From contig NZ_AUEA01000002.1 of assembly GCF_000425745.1 (NCBI RefSeq), positions 186,001-250,000 on the forward strand: a DNA stretch of 64,000 nucleotides. The letters are read 5' to 3'. The notes beneath the pieces were generated by a model that was not told the DNA's origin, searched no databases, and worked only from the letters and a program-made list of their open reading frames with translations. This document shows, in pieces, positions 12,791 to 21,182 of this stretch. Each line of letters begins with the position of its first letter. Position 1 is the stretch's first letter. A program made the translations under genes and the position numbers. Source of the stretch: Pseudomonas cremoricolorata DSM 17059 = NBRC 16634 (GTDB taxonomy: Bacteria > Pseudomonadota > Gammaproteobacteria > Pseudomonadales > Pseudomonadaceae).

Positions 12791-14260
12791 ATGGAATTCA
12801 CCACTCAACACTTCATCGCACTGGCGCCGATGCTGATCACCACCGTGACCACGGTGGTGGTGATGCTGGCGATCGCCTGGAAGCGCAATCACTCGCAGAC
12901 CTTCCTGCTCTCGACCATCGGCCTGAACCTAGCCCTGCTGTCGATCATCCCGGCCATGAAGGTCGCGCCACTGGCAGTGACTGGCCTGATCACCATCGAC
13001 TACTTCGCCTGTCTGTACATGGCGCTGATGCTGGTGGCGACGCTTGCGTGCGTCACCCTGGCCCACGCCTATCTTGGCGAAGGTGCCACCGGCTACCCGG
13101 GCAACCGTGAAGAGCTGTACCTGCTGCTGCTGATGTCGGCCCTGGGCGGCTTGGTGCTGGTCAGCGCCAACCACCTGGCCGGGTTGTTCATCGGTCTGGA
13201 GCTGCTGTCGGTGCCGGTCTACGGCTTGGTGGCCTATGCCTTCTTCAACAAGCGTTCGCTGGAAGCCGGCATCAAGTACATGGTGCTGTCGGCTGCCGGC
13301 TCGGCCTTCCTGCTGTTCGGCATGGCGCTGCTCTATGCCGACGCCGGCAGCCTGAGCTTCGACGGTATCGGCAAGGCCCTGGCCAGCACCGGCATGCCCA
13401 GCCTGCTGGCGCAACTGGGCCTGGGCATGATGCTGGTAGGCCTGGCCTTCAAGCTGTCGCTGGTGCCCTTCCACCTGTGGACCCCGGACGTCTACGAAGG
13501 CGCTCCGGCACCCGTGGCGGCGTTCCTCGCCACGGCCAGCAAGGTGGCGGTGTTCGCCGTCGTCGTGCGCCTGTTCATGCTCTCCCCTGCGGCCAGCAGC
13601 GGCGTGCTGAGTACTGTCCTGGCAGTGATTGCGGTAGCCTCGATTCTGGTCGGCAACCTGCTGGCGCTGACCCAGAGCAACCTCAAGCGTCTGCTGGGTT
13701 ATTCGTCGATCGCCCACTTCGGCTACCTGCTGATCGCCCTGGTGGCGAGCAAAGGTCTGGCAATGGAGGCCATGGGCGTGTACCTGGTCACTTACGTGAT
13801 CACAAGCCTGGGCGCCTTCGGCGTCATCACCCTGATGTCCTCGCCTTACGCCGGTCGCGACGCCGATGCGCTGTACGAGTACCGCGGCCTGTTCTGGCGT
13901 CGTCCGTACCTGACCGCAGTGCTGACCGTGATGATGCTGTCGCTGGCGGGCATTCCGCTGACCGCAGGCTTCATCGGCAAGTTCTACATCATCGCCACCG
14001 GCGTCGAGTCGCAACTGTGGTGGCTGGTCGGCGCACTGGTGATCGGCAGCGCCATTGGCGTGTATTACTACCTGCGAGTGATGGTCACGCTGTACCTGGC
14101 CGAACCGAACCTGCGTCGCCATGATGCGCCGCTGAAGTGGGAACAGCGCACTGGTGGCGTCATGCTGCTGGCGATCGCCATTCTTGCCTTCGTGCTCGGC
14201 GTCTACCCGCAGCCTCTGCTGGATCTGGTGCAACACGCAGGTCTGCCGCTGCTGGGCTGA
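12791..14260 (+). CDS. nuoN: NADH-quinone oxidoreductase subunit N (proton-pumping antiporter-like)
   Basis: A 489-residue third antiporter-like subunit and the last gene of the operon. Visible signatures are [20 protein letters not shown] with the Glu (about residue 133-152), [20 protein letters not shown] with the Lys (about 219) and [20 protein letters not shown] (about 294). The ATG at 12791 gives [14 protein letters not shown] and lies seven bases after the nuoM stop; a longer reading would start inside nuoM. A strong terminator follows about 18 nt after the stop, closing the nuo transcript. Confidence 0.97.
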   Translation: MEFTTQHFIALAPMLITTVTTVVVMLAIAWKRNHSQTFLLSTIGLNLALLSIIPAMKVAPLAVTGLITIDYFACLYMALMLVATLACVTLAHAYLGEGATGYPGNREELYLLLLMSALGGLVLVSANHLAGLFIGLELLSVPVYGLVAYAFFNKRSLEAGIKYMVLSAAGSAFLLFGMALLYADAGSLSFDGIGKALASTGMPSLLAQLGLGMMLVGLAFKLSLVPFHLWTPDVYEGAPAPVAAFLATASKVAVFAVVVRLFMLSPAASSGVLSTVLAVIAVASILVGNLLALTQSNLKRLLGYSSIAHFGYLLIALVASKGLAMEAMGVYLVTYVITSLGAFGVITLMSSPYAGRDADALYEYRGLFWRRPYLTAVLTVMMLSLAGIPLTAGFIGKFYIIATGVESQLWWLVGALVIGSAIGVYYYLRVMVTLYLAEPNLRRHDAPLKWEQRTGGVMLLAIAILAFVLGVYPQPLLDLVQHAGLPLLG

Positions 14261-14277
14261 TCCTGGTACCGCGCAAC

Positions 14278-14311
14278 GAAAACACCCCGCCTTGGCGGGG
14301 TGTTTTGTTTC
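14278..14311 (+). terminator. Intrinsic terminator of the nuo operon
   Basis: AAAACACCCCGCC and GGCGGGGTGTTTT form a 13-bp stem around a TT loop, followed by GTTT. The structure is nearly symmetric (A-run on the left, T-run on the right), so it can also stop transcripts coming from the ogr-like gene on the other strand. Confidence 0.9.
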
Positions 14312-14320
14312 CTGCAGCGT

Positions 14321-14587
14321 TCAATCGCTGTGAACCGTTTCATCCACTTCCCTGTTCATCGCTGCCTGGCGCAGCGCGCGGTCAGCCTTGGGCAACTTGA
14401 CCTCCGGGTTGGGCATACCGCTGGGTGACAATTCATGGGTCATTTCGAACTGTGCGCGCACGGACCAGCCACAGGCTTCGGCGCAACACTGAAGATAGGC
14501 GATGCGTAGAAAAATATGACGCCCCTCGCTCGTTCTGATACGCATGCGACTGTGGCAATGGGGGCACACCAGTTTGTACGCGCTCAC
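14321..14587 (-). CDS. ogr: Ogr/Delta-type zinc-finger transcription activator (phage relic)
   Basis: An 88-residue protein of the Ogr/Delta family, the zinc-finger activators that turn on late genes in P2-like phages. The family pattern is complete: VCPHC near the N-terminus, RMRIRTSEGRH, and LQCCAEACGWS supplying the second Cys pair. I prefer the GTG at 14587 (VSAYKLVCPHC) because AGGTG lies six bases upstream; a GTG at 14596 has no such site. It faces away from the CI-like gene, and the 197-nt space between holds candidate operators. No P2-type tail or capsid operon exists nearby apart from a gpL-like gene and a holin, so its original targets appear to be gone. Confidence 0.8.
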   Translation of the reverse strand: MSAYKLVCPHCHSRMRIRTSEGRHIFLRIAYLQCCAEACGWSVRAQFEMTHELSPSGMPNPEVKLPKADRALRQAAMNREVDETVHSD

Positions 14588-14727
14588 GGCCAGCACCTAG
14601 CACGTGTCGCACGAATGCTATGTAAGTTTTTTCCGCAGTATGTGTCAGACTTATCTACTCTTTTGTAGGCGATAATTAGCTGATTGACTGTCATGGCAGA
14701 AGCTCTCATTTAATAACAGGCCGGTAT

Positions 14728-14756
14728 TTGTAACGAGTAGTTTACGCTTAGATAAC
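14728..14756 (+). promoter_or_regulatory. Candidate promoter of the CI-like repressor
   Basis: TTGTAA (14728-14733) and GATAAC (14751-14756) are spaced by 17 nt, each four of six matches to sigma-70 consensus. The inferred start would leave a short leader before the ATG at 14785. The proposed -10 element lies between the arms of the palindrome at 14736-14770, which would suit autoregulation. Confidence 0.35.
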
Positions 14757-14770
14757 GGCAGTAAACTAGT
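14736..14770. promoter_or_regulatory. Palindromic candidate operator before the CI-like gene
   Basis: TAGTTTAC (14738-14745) and GTAAACTA (14761-14768) are perfect inverted arms around 15 nt; extension to ten bases per arm matches 9 of 10. The site sits 17 nt upstream of the repressor ATG in the intergenic space shared with the ogr-like gene. A second, weaker inverted pair, TTATC (14651-14655) and GATAA (14671-14675), lies nearer the ogr side. Binding by the adjacent repressor is inferred from position only. Confidence 0.45.
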
Positions 14771-14784
14771 CATGGATATTCAAA

Positions 14785-15174
14785 ATGAGTAACAACCCCT
14801 TGGGTGAGGTACTCACCCGTCTCAAGCAACTGACGCATTCGCAGTCCGACGCAGAGCTGTCACGCGCGCTCAATATCAGCCCGCAGACACTCAGCAGCTG
14901 GAAGGTGCGCCAGAGCATTCCCTACGCATTATGCGTAGAACTCGCGCGTGCTCATCTGTGCTCCCTTGACTGGCTGTTGCTCGGCGAAGGTGAACAGCAC
15001 CGATCGAGCGTGGCGTTGAGCGAGTGGGAAGTGGGACTGCTGGCGCAGTTGCGTGAACTGGCAGGTTCCGACCGTCAGGCGATCCTGATTCAGGTGCAGG
15101 ACAGGCAGCGTCTAAAAGCACTTGAAAGCCAACTTCAGCAACTGCTCGACCAGATGCCTGCACCTCACGCCTGA
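14785..15174 (+). CDS. Phage CI-type repressor N-terminal-domain protein
   Basis: A 129-residue DNA-binding protein with the Bac/phage CI repressor fold at about residues 5-70. LKQLTHSQSDAELSRALNI leads into the helix-turn-helix ISPQTLSSWKVRQSIPYALC, and LDWLLLGEGE is the family's C-terminal box. The rest is a short helical tail ending QLLDQMPAPHA; the peptidase/dimerisation domain of full-length repressors is absent. Gene orientation, divergent from an Ogr homologue, resembles the immunity/activator arrangement of P2-like prophages. The ribosome-binding site before the ATG is weak. Its present role may be autoregulation or control of the ogr side; this is inferred. Confidence 0.8.
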   Translation: MSNNPLGEVLTRLKQLTHSQSDAELSRALNISPQTLSSWKVRQSIPYALCVELARAHLCSLDWLLLGEGEQHRSSVALSEWEVGLLAQLRELAGSDRQAILIQVQDRQRLKALESQLQQLLDQMPAPHA

Positions 15175-15325
15175 CCCCTGGGCCGGGCGTCCCCTCACCC
15201 TGTTACCCAATTGGCTTGATGGGCAACACCTCCGGTCATTTCTTTTCCAGTCCGCTTCCAAGGCGCCTGCGACACGCTCGATCCATGGGCGCCGCCGGCG
15301 AGCGCGAACACCGCGCTGCCTGGCT

Positions 15326-15700
15326 TCAGCCACGGCGACGCAGCCGCTGCAACAGGTCGCGCAGGTCGAGTCCGTCGAGCCAGACCATGATCTTAAGGCT
15401 GATCGGGATGACCACCACCGCTGCCGAGAACGCGGCCATGCCGCTGGACAGTAGCGGGGAGAGCGTCAGTATCAGCGGTTCGAACAGGCAGCCTACGCCT
15501 GCACTCAAGACCACCAGCAGGCTGCTTTTGCGCAGCGACAATCGGTCATCGGCGCCGAGCATCAGCCACACTTTCATTCTCCCTCGGGCCAGACTGACCA
15601 GCAGCGAACCCAGCAGTGCGCCGAACACGACCTCAGGATCAATGCCCAGCCCCGCCTCTATGGCGTTGCGGCAGGTCAGTAACAGGGAATCATCGCTCAT
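15326..15700 (-). CDS. Putative phage holin (LydA/holin superfamily III type)
   Basis: A 124-residue membrane protein. The start IEAGLGIDPEVVFGALLGSL and the helix pattern (about residues 22-39, 55-75 and 82-104) fit the LydA-like holins of P2-like phages and Pseudomonas tail-particle clusters; the end is basic (LLQRLRRRG). The ATG overlaps the stop of the upstream gpL-like gene (ATGA), so the two form one transcript on the minus strand. In P2 the gene order runs L, X, then the holin Y, so this pair keeps phage late-gene order with X missing. No endolysin gene follows, so lysis function is unlikely here. The assignment rests on sequence style and context. Confidence 0.65.
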   Translation of the reverse strand: MSDDSLLLTCRNAIEAGLGIDPEVVFGALLGSLLVSLARGRMKVWLMLGADDRLSLRKSSLLVVLSAGVGCLFEPLILTLSPLLSSGMAAFSAAVVVIPISLKIMVWLDGLDLRDLLQRLRRRG

Positions 15701-16065
15701 GACCTGACCTCGCTTTGCAGCAGGTTGCGCTCGGCGCCTTTGAGTAATGCCCGGCGAGTGGCCATTTCCACGCTGCGCAGATAGCAGCGTTGCAAGGCTC
15801 GGCCAGGGGCGTGGCCGGCCAGTGTCTCCAGCCGTCTGAATCCGCGCTCACGCAGCGAATGCCGCCACTGCGCGAACTCACGCGCGGCGGTCATCGCGGC
15901 ACCCCGCGCGGCCACCAGCAGCTGCGCTTCACTGACCTCGTTGCCCACACCCAGCCTGCTGCGCAGATCGTTCAGGCTGATCCGCGGCCAGAAGGGGTCG
16001 TGGGAATCGGCGCAAGGATCGAGATGCGCCATCTGAGGGTGCTCGGCGAATGGCTCACTGGGCAT
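15697..16065 (-). CDS. P2 gpL-like head completion protein (phage relic)
   Basis: A 122-residue protein. DPFWPRISLNDLRSRLGVGN, followed by a long helix (SEAQLLVAARGAAMTAAREF), QWRHSLRERGF and a terminal helix ending LLQSEVRS, matches the layout of the gpL head completion/stabilisation family of P2-like phages. The upstream gene's end overlaps its start by 11 nt. I chose the ATG at 16065 (MPSEPFAEH) because GAGG lies nine bases before it; an ATG at 16074 is the alternative. No capsid, scaffold or terminase genes are present, so it cannot serve phage assembly here. It is kept intact as an open frame. Confidence 0.65.
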   Translation of the reverse strand: MPSEPFAEHPQMAHLDPCADSHDPFWPRISLNDLRSRLGVGNEVSEAQLLVAARGAAMTAAREFAQWRHSLRERGFRRLETLAGHAPGRALQRCYLRSVEMATRRALLKGAERNLLQSEVRS

Positions 16066-16318
16066 GGCACACATCCTCGGCCAGCAGGTTGTAGCGGATG
16101 GCCTTGATGACCGCTGCCACGCGGGTTTCAACGTCGAATTTGCGCAGAATGTTGCCAACGTGGAAATTCACCGTTGATTCCTTGCACTCCAGAATTCGTC
16201 CAATTTCCCAGGACGTCTTGCCATAGGCACACCACAGCAGGACTTGCCGCTCTCGCGGAGTCAGATGAATAGCCGGCGCGGTTTTTGCGTCAGGGGGCAA
16301 GGTCACTGCTGTGTTCAT
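16055..16318 (-). CDS. Stand-alone LuxR-type helix-turn-helix regulator
   Basis: An 87-residue protein that is only the GerE/LuxR DNA-binding domain. LTPRERQVLLWCAYGKTSWE (about residue 20-39) and CKESTVNFHVGNILRKFDV (about 44-62) are the canonical scaffold and recognition helices. The sequence resembles the C-terminal half of quorum-sensing LuxR proteins, but the autoinducer-binding domain is absent. A good ribosome-binding site (GAGGAG, eight bases before ATG) argues for real expression. It leads the transcript that contains the gpL and holin genes and diverges from a TonB-dependent receptor, which may be its target; that is inference from position. Confidence 0.85.
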   Translation of the reverse strand: MNTAVTLPPDAKTAPAIHLTPRERQVLLWCAYGKTSWEIGRILECKESTVNFHVGNILRKFDVETRVAAVIKAIRYNLLAEDVCHAQ

Positions 16319-16543
16319 TGTCTAAGCTCCTCAAGCGTAAAGGCCTTCCCATGCAGGGATCAGTGCCGGAGCCGTCACCTTACGAACAGCGCCCCGCCCT
16401 CTCCATCGACGCAACTTGTAAAGAACGTCCTGACAACTACGTCCCAGATGGCAACTGCATGACAGTGAAATGCCCCGTGCTTCGTAGGAGCTTTCGTGCG
16501 TCTCACTGCGATTGCCCGCCTGCCTTAGTTCTGGAGTAGCTTG
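16319..16543. other. Divergent LuxR / TonB-receptor intergenic region
   Basis: This 225-nt space should hold both promoters. The one small palindrome I see is ACTG-CATGA-CAGT at 16454-16466. It does not fit the CT-N12-AG lux-box pattern. I see no convincing Fur box. GGAG at 16533-16536 serves as the receptor's ribosome-binding site. Confidence 0.3.
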
Positions 16544-18628
16544 ATGCGTCGCGCTTTACACCTTCCTTCCTATATGACGCTGCTGGTGCTGTTGCCTGCC
16601 GGCGCTGCTGAATCGGTACCCGTCGAGCTCGACCAGTTGCTCATCAACGAGCCGACCAGCGAACTGGAACAGGCTGCGGCGCGCCTGCGGGGAGTCGCTG
16701 GCGCGAGCAACCTGGTGGACATGGGCCAGGTCGAGCAAGGCCGGGTGGCCAGCGGTCAGGACGTGCTGGCCTACCAGCCTGGGGTGTTCGCCCAGTCGGC
16801 GGGCAATGACGGGATCAAGCTTTCCATTCGCGGTTCGGGCATCAACCGTGCCCCAGGCGCCCACGGCTCCGGGGTCTACGCGATGTTCGACGGCCTGCCG
16901 CTGACAGGTCCGGGGGGTACGCCCTATGAGCTGCTCGAACCGCTGTGGCTGAGCCGGGTGGAAGTACTGCGCGGTGCCAGTGGCCTGCAGCGCGGCGCGC
17001 TGGCGCTGGGCGGTGCGGTCAACTATGTCACGCACACAGGCTTGGATGCCGCGCCCTTGCAGGTACGCTACGAGTTGGGCAGCCGCGGCTACGCGCACCG
17101 CCAGGTGAGTTCCGGGCAGGTGCTGGGCGATCTGGATTACTACGTGGCGCTGACCGACAGCGAGTACGACGGCTATCAGGCCCATAGCAGTGGCCGCGCC
17201 AAGGGCGTGGCGGCCAACTTGGGCTACCGCTTCAATCCGCAGTTGGAAACGCGTTTCTACCTGCGCTACCGGGAAACCGACAACGACTTGGCCGGACGCT
17301 TGACCCAGCAGCAGATCAAGCACGACCCGCGCGCAGCCAACGCGGTGTACCTGCGCCGCGACGCCAGCCGCCCGCAGCCGGGCAGTACCTGGCTGGCGAA
17401 CAAGACAACCTTCACCCTCGATGACGACTCGACCCTGGTCGCCGGGCTGGTCTACCACGACTTCCCCATGGACCTGCGCGAAGGCCCCAACCGGCTGAAA
17501 GTGGCCTATGCAGACGTCAGTGCCACCCTCGACTACCAGCGTCGCGACACCCTGGCCGGCCACGACAGCCGCACCAGTCTGGGCTGGCGCACCACCAAGC
17601 ACCTGCCCAACACCGGCGCTTCGGAGTTCGTCCGCGTGCCTGAGCCGGCCAACGGCATGCGCCCGGTCGGGACCCGCACGCGGGATTTCAGCTACCAGGG
17701 CTCGGACACCGTGGTGCACCTGAACAACCAGCTGGAGCTCAGCCCCGACCTGTGGCTGACCAGCGGCCTGGCGTTGATCTACACCCGCCGCGAGAGCGAT
17801 GTCAGCTACCCCGAGCAAGGCGGAAAGGTCAGCCAGCATGACTGGGACTACGCCCCGCACCTGGGCCTGCGTTACGACGTCACCCCTGACCTGCAGGTCT
17901 ACGGCACGCTCAGCCGTTCGGTCGAACCGCCGCATCCGTGGGCGCTGATCTGGAGTTCGCCACCGGTGGCCGGCGGTCAGATACAGCCCATCGAAATGCG
18001 CAACCAGACCGCCACCACCCTTGAGGTCGGTGGCCGCGGCGATTCGCCGGTCGGTGAATGGAATCTGGCCTGGTACTACGCCCAGGTCCGCCATGAGCTG
18101 CTGGCGGTCGAGCTGGTACCGAACATCAGTACCGCCGAATTCAATGCCAGTCCCACCGTGCATCAGGGCCTGGAAGCCGGGCTCGACAGCACCTTGTGGC
18201 GCAGCGATGACGGTGGCCGCCTGAGCCTGCGCCAGGCCTATACCTACAGCGATTTCCACTACCGCAACGATCCACGCTTTGGCAGTAACCGCCTGCCGGG
18301 CCTGCCGGTGCACTACTACCAGGGCGAAGTGCGCTACGACTGGGTCAATGGCGTATACGCAGCGCTGAACACGCAGCTGGCCTCCAAGGTAAACGTGGAC
18401 TACGCCAACAGCCGACATGCCGATGCCTATGCCACGTTCGGGGCACGGCTGGGGTGGAATTCGCCCAAGCAGGACTGGCAGACCTGGCTCGACCTGCGCA
18501 ACCTGACCGACCAGCGCTACTCGGCCACGGTGACTCCAGGCTTCAATGACAACGGTCAGGATGTGGCGCGCTCGACGCCAGGGGAAGGGTTTGCCGCCTA
18601 TGTGGGCGTGGCATACAGCTTGCGCTGA
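16544..18628 (+). CDS. TonB-dependent outer-membrane receptor
   Basis: A 694-residue receptor with a short signal peptide (MRRALHLPSYMTLLVLLPAGAA), a plug domain at about residues 50-165 (DVLAYQPGVFAQSAG, IRGSGINRAPG, LSRVEVLRGASGLQRGALA) and a beta-barrel ending in the conserved LDLRNLTDQRYSATVTPGF motif. It has the YVGVAYSLR C-terminus, which lacks the terminal aromatic residue usual for outer-membrane barrels. Plug style suggests the FecA/siderophore receptor group, but I cannot name the ligand. No N-terminal signalling domain is present, so no sigma/anti-sigma cell-surface signalling is expected. It starts at ATG 16544, just after a TTG codon. It is divergent from the LuxR-type gene. Confidence 0.85.
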   Translation: MRRALHLPSYMTLLVLLPAGAAESVPVELDQLLINEPTSELEQAAARLRGVAGASNLVDMGQVEQGRVASGQDVLAYQPGVFAQSAGNDGIKLSIRGSGINRAPGAHGSGVYAMFDGLPLTGPGGTPYELLEPLWLSRVEVLRGASGLQRGALALGGAVNYVTHTGLDAAPLQVRYELGSRGYAHRQVSSGQVLGDLDYYVALTDSEYDGYQAHSSGRAKGVAANLGYRFNPQLETRFYLRYRETDNDLAGRLTQQQIKHDPRAANAVYLRRDASRPQPGSTWLANKTTFTLDDDSTLVAGLVYHDFPMDLREGPNRLKVAYADVSATLDYQRRDTLAGHDSRTSLGWRTTKHLPNTGASEFVRVPEPANGMRPVGTRTRDFSYQGSDTVVHLNNQLELSPDLWLTSGLALIYTRRESDVSYPEQGGKVSQHDWDYAPHLGLRYDVTPDLQVYGTLSRSVEPPHPWALIWSSPPVAGGQIQPIEMRNQTATTLEVGGRGDSPVGEWNLAWYYAQVRHELLAVELVPNISTAEFNASPTVHQGLEAGLDSTLWRSDDGGRLSLRQAYTYSDFHYRNDPRFGSNRLPGLPVHYYQGEVRYDWVNGVYAALNTQLASKVNVDYANSRHADAYATFGARLGWNSPKQDWQTWLDLRNLTDQRYSATVTPGFNDNGQDVARSTPGEGFAAYVGVAYSLR

Positions 18629-18639
18629 AGCCCGCCCGA

Positions 18640-18663
18640 TCCCGCGCCGGCAAGGGCGCGGGA
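18640..18663. terminator. Hairpin between convergent receptor and permease genes
   Basis: TCCCGCGCC (18640-18648) pairs with GGCGCGGGA (18655-18663) around a six-base loop. It lies between the stops of the TonB receptor and the AI-2E family gene, so it probably ends both transcripts. There is no clear T-run on either side. Confidence 0.55.
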
Positions 18664-18678
18664 GGCTGTTGCGCCGAC

Positions 18679-19743
18679 TCAGTCGGGCAACTGCACCTTG
18701 GGCTTGGTCGAGGCGAAGATCGCCCAGCTGGAGATGAACAGCGCGGCGATCAGCGGGCCGATGACGAAGCCGTTGAGGCCGAACACCGCCATGCCGCCCA
18801 GGGTCGACACCAGAATCAGGTAGTCGGGCATGCGCGTGTCCTTGCCCACCAGAATGGGGCGCAGCACGTTGTCCACCAGACCGATCACCAGCACCCCATA
18901 GGCGGTGAGGATGATGCCCTGCCAGTACATCCCAGTTGCTACGTAGTACACCGCCACCGGCCCCCAGACGAGCCCGGCACCTACCGCAGGCAGCAGCGAG
19001 AGGAAGGCCATCAGCACGGCCCAGACCAACGCACTGGGGATGCCCAGGATCCAGAAGATGATCCCGCCCAATGCGCCTTGGGTGATGGCCACCAGCAGGT
19101 TGCCCTTGACCGTGGCGCGCACCACACGGTTGAACTTCAGTTGCAGACGGCGTTTCTGCTCTTCGGGCAGCGGTACGGCCTGGCGCACTTTGCGTGCGGT
19201 TTCCGGCCCTTCGCGCAGGAAGAAGAACAGCACGTAGAGCATGATGCCGAAGCTCACGACGAAGTCGAACGTGCCCTGACCGAAGCTGAACGCCTGGGTC
19301 GCCAGGTATTGGCTACCTTGGCCTGCGAACTGGGTGATCTTCTGGCGCAAGCCGTCGAGGTTGCCGACGCCCAGGCGATCCAGGCCATTCTGCGCGAAGG
19401 CCGGCAGCATGTTCTTGCCGTGTTCGATGTAGCCAGCAATGTCCAGGTTACCGCTCTGGATGCGCTGATACAGCGAAGCGCCCTCCTGCACCAGCAGCAC
19501 ACTGATGATGATCACCGGCAAGATGGCGATGGTCAGGCAGATCATCAGCGTGGTACCTGCCGCCAGGTTGCGTCGACGCCCGAAGCGAATGAGCATGTTG
19601 CGTTGCATCGGGGCGAAGATGATCGCCAGAACCACCGCCCAGAACACCGCGCCGTAATACGGCAGCAGAATCCAGACGAAAGCGATGGTGACCGCGGCGA
19701 GCAAAACAGTGAGCGCCTTGTTCTGCAAAACGGTTTCGTTCAT
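18679..19743 (-). CDS. AI-2E family (PerM/YdiK-like) transporter
   Basis: A 354-residue inner-membrane protein with about eight hydrophobic segments. The N-terminal pair lies at about residues 9-45. The FFLREGPETARKVRQAVPL loop is at about 180, and the GGIIFWILGIPSALVWAVLM segment and the DNVLRPILVGKDTRMPDYL motif are typical of the AI-2E exporter (COG0628) family. Family members move small molecules or ions; this one's substrate is not known. The ATG at 19743 follows GAGGAA and gives MNETVLQNKALT; a longer frame upstream has no support. Confidence 0.88.
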   Translation of the reverse strand: MNETVLQNKALTVLLAAVTIAFVWILLPYYGAVFWAVVLAIIFAPMQRNMLIRFGRRRNLAAGTTLMICLTIAILPVIIISVLLVQEGASLYQRIQSGNLDIAGYIEHGKNMLPAFAQNGLDRLGVGNLDGLRQKITQFAGQGSQYLATQAFSFGQGTFDFVVSFGIMLYVLFFFLREGPETARKVRQAVPLPEEQKRRLQLKFNRVVRATVKGNLLVAITQGALGGIIFWILGIPSALVWAVLMAFLSLLPAVGAGLVWGPVAVYYVATGMYWQGIILTAYGVLVIGLVDNVLRPILVGKDTRMPDYLILVSTLGGMAVFGLNGFVIGPLIAALFISSWAIFASTKPKVQLPD

Positions 19744-19862
19744 GGGGTTTCCTCGAGAATTCACCTCCTTAGTGCGCACCGAGGGGGCAAAAGTGCCGTT
19801 GATGCAGATCAATACTCATCGCCCTGCCAGGTCGTAGCATCCGCCGCTTTTCCAGGTGCCCC

Positions 19863-21182
19863 ATGAACCTTCTCGGCAAACCCGAACTGCTGGCCCCCGC
19901 CGGTTCCCTGAAGACCCTGCGCTATGCCTTCGCCTATGGGGCCGATGCGGTCTACGCTGGTCAGCCGCGCTACAGCCTGCGGGTACGCAACAACGATTTC
20001 GACCACGCCACGCTCGCCCAGGGCATCGAAGAAGCCCACGCGCTGGGCAAGCGCCTGTACGTGGTGGTCAACATCGCCCCGCACAACGCCAAGCTCAAGA
20101 CCTTCCTCAAAGACCTCGCGCCGGTGATCGCCATGGGCCCGGATGCACTGATCATGTCCGATCCCGGCTTGATCATGCTGGTGCGCCAGCACTTCCCCGC
20201 CATGCCCGTGCACTTGTCGGTACAGGCCAACACCGTCAACTGGGCGAGCGTGCAGTTCTGGCAACAACTGGGACTGAGCCGGGTGATTCTCTCGCGCGAG
20301 CTGTCGCTGGAAGAAATCGCCGAAATTCGCCAGCAGGTGCCGGGCATGGAGCTGGAGGTGTTCGTGCACGGTGCGCTGTGCATGGCCTACTCGGGGCGCT
20401 GCCTGCTGTCGGGCTACCTCAATCGGCGCGACGCCAACCAGGGCAGTTGCACCAATGCCTGTCGCTGGAAATACCAGGCCAGCCCTGCCAGCGAAGATGT
20501 CACCGGCGAGATCGTGCGCCAGGTCGAGCCCACCTTGGGCATCGGTGCGCCCACCGACCAGGTATTCGTGCTGCAGGAGAGCCAGCGACCCGATCAAGAC
20601 ATGCCGGCCTTCGAGGATGAACACGGCACCTACATCATGAACGCCAAGGACCTGCGCGCCGTGCAGCATGTGGCGCGGCTGGCCCAAATGGGCGTGCATT
20701 CGCTGAAGATAGAAGGGCGTACCAAGTCGCACTTCTATTGCGCCCGTACCGTGCAGGCGTACCGCCAGGCGATCGATGATGCTGCAGCCGGCCGGCCGTT
20801 CGACCGTAGCCTGATGGACAATCTCGAATCGCTGGCCCAGCGCGGTTATACCGAAGGCTTCCTGCGTCGCCACGTGCATGACGAATACCAGAACTACCAG
20901 CGCGGCAATTCGGTGTCCGAGCGTCAGCAATTCGTCGGCGAGCTGACCGGCGTGCGCGTCGATGGCCTGGCCGAGGTCAAGGTGAAGAACCGCTTCGCCG
21001 TGGGCGATCATCTGGAACTGATGACCCCGGGCGGCAATTACCACTTCGACCTGCACACGCTGCACGATGCCCAGCGTCGAACCCTCGACATCGCGCCTGG
21101 CGACGGACATGTGGTGTACCTGCCCATCCCCGAGCAGGTGCCGCTGGCCTTCGGCCTGCTGCTGCGCGACCTGCAGAGCTGA
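19863..21182 (+). CDS. trhP: U32 family protein, tRNA 5-hydroxyuridine synthesis (TrhP/YegQ type)
   Basis: A 439-residue U32 family protein, the size of E. coli TrhP (YegQ), which forms 5-hydroxyuridine at the wobble position of certain tRNAs together with prephenate-dependent chemistry. ELLAPAGSLKTLRYAFAYGA opens the TIM-barrel-like domain. FVHGALCMAYSGRCLLSGYL followed by GSCTNACRW (about residues 171-200) carries the conserved Cys set of the family's iron-sulfur site. HSLKIEGRTKSHFYCA is another signature. The longer relative RlhA has an extra domain that is absent here, favouring TrhP. No partner gene is adjacent. Confidence 0.85.
   Translation: MNLLGKPELLAPAGSLKTLRYAFAYGADAVYAGQPRYSLRVRNNDFDHATLAQGIEEAHALGKRLYVVVNIAPHNAKLKTFLKDLAPVIAMGPDALIMSDPGLIMLVRQHFPAMPVHLSVQANTVNWASVQFWQQLGLSRVILSRELSLEEIAEIRQQVPGMELEVFVHGALCMAYSGRCLLSGYLNRRDANQGSCTNACRWKYQASPASEDVTGEIVRQVEPTLGIGAPTDQVFVLQESQRPDQDMPAFEDEHGTYIMNAKDLRAVQHVARLAQMGVHSLKIEGRTKSHFYCARTVQAYRQAIDDAAAGRPFDRSLMDNLESLAQRGYTEGFLRRHVHDEYQNYQRGNSVSERQQFVGELTGVRVDGLAEVKVKNRFAVGDHLELMTPGGNYHFDLHTLHDAQRRTLDIAPGDGHVVYLPIPEQVPLAFGLLLRDLQS

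Noticed and set aside
16319..16543. Lux box or Fur box before the TonB receptor
   Set aside because: The ACTG-N5-CAGT palindrome is too short for a CT-N12-AG lux box, and no stretch resembles the 19-bp Fur consensus.
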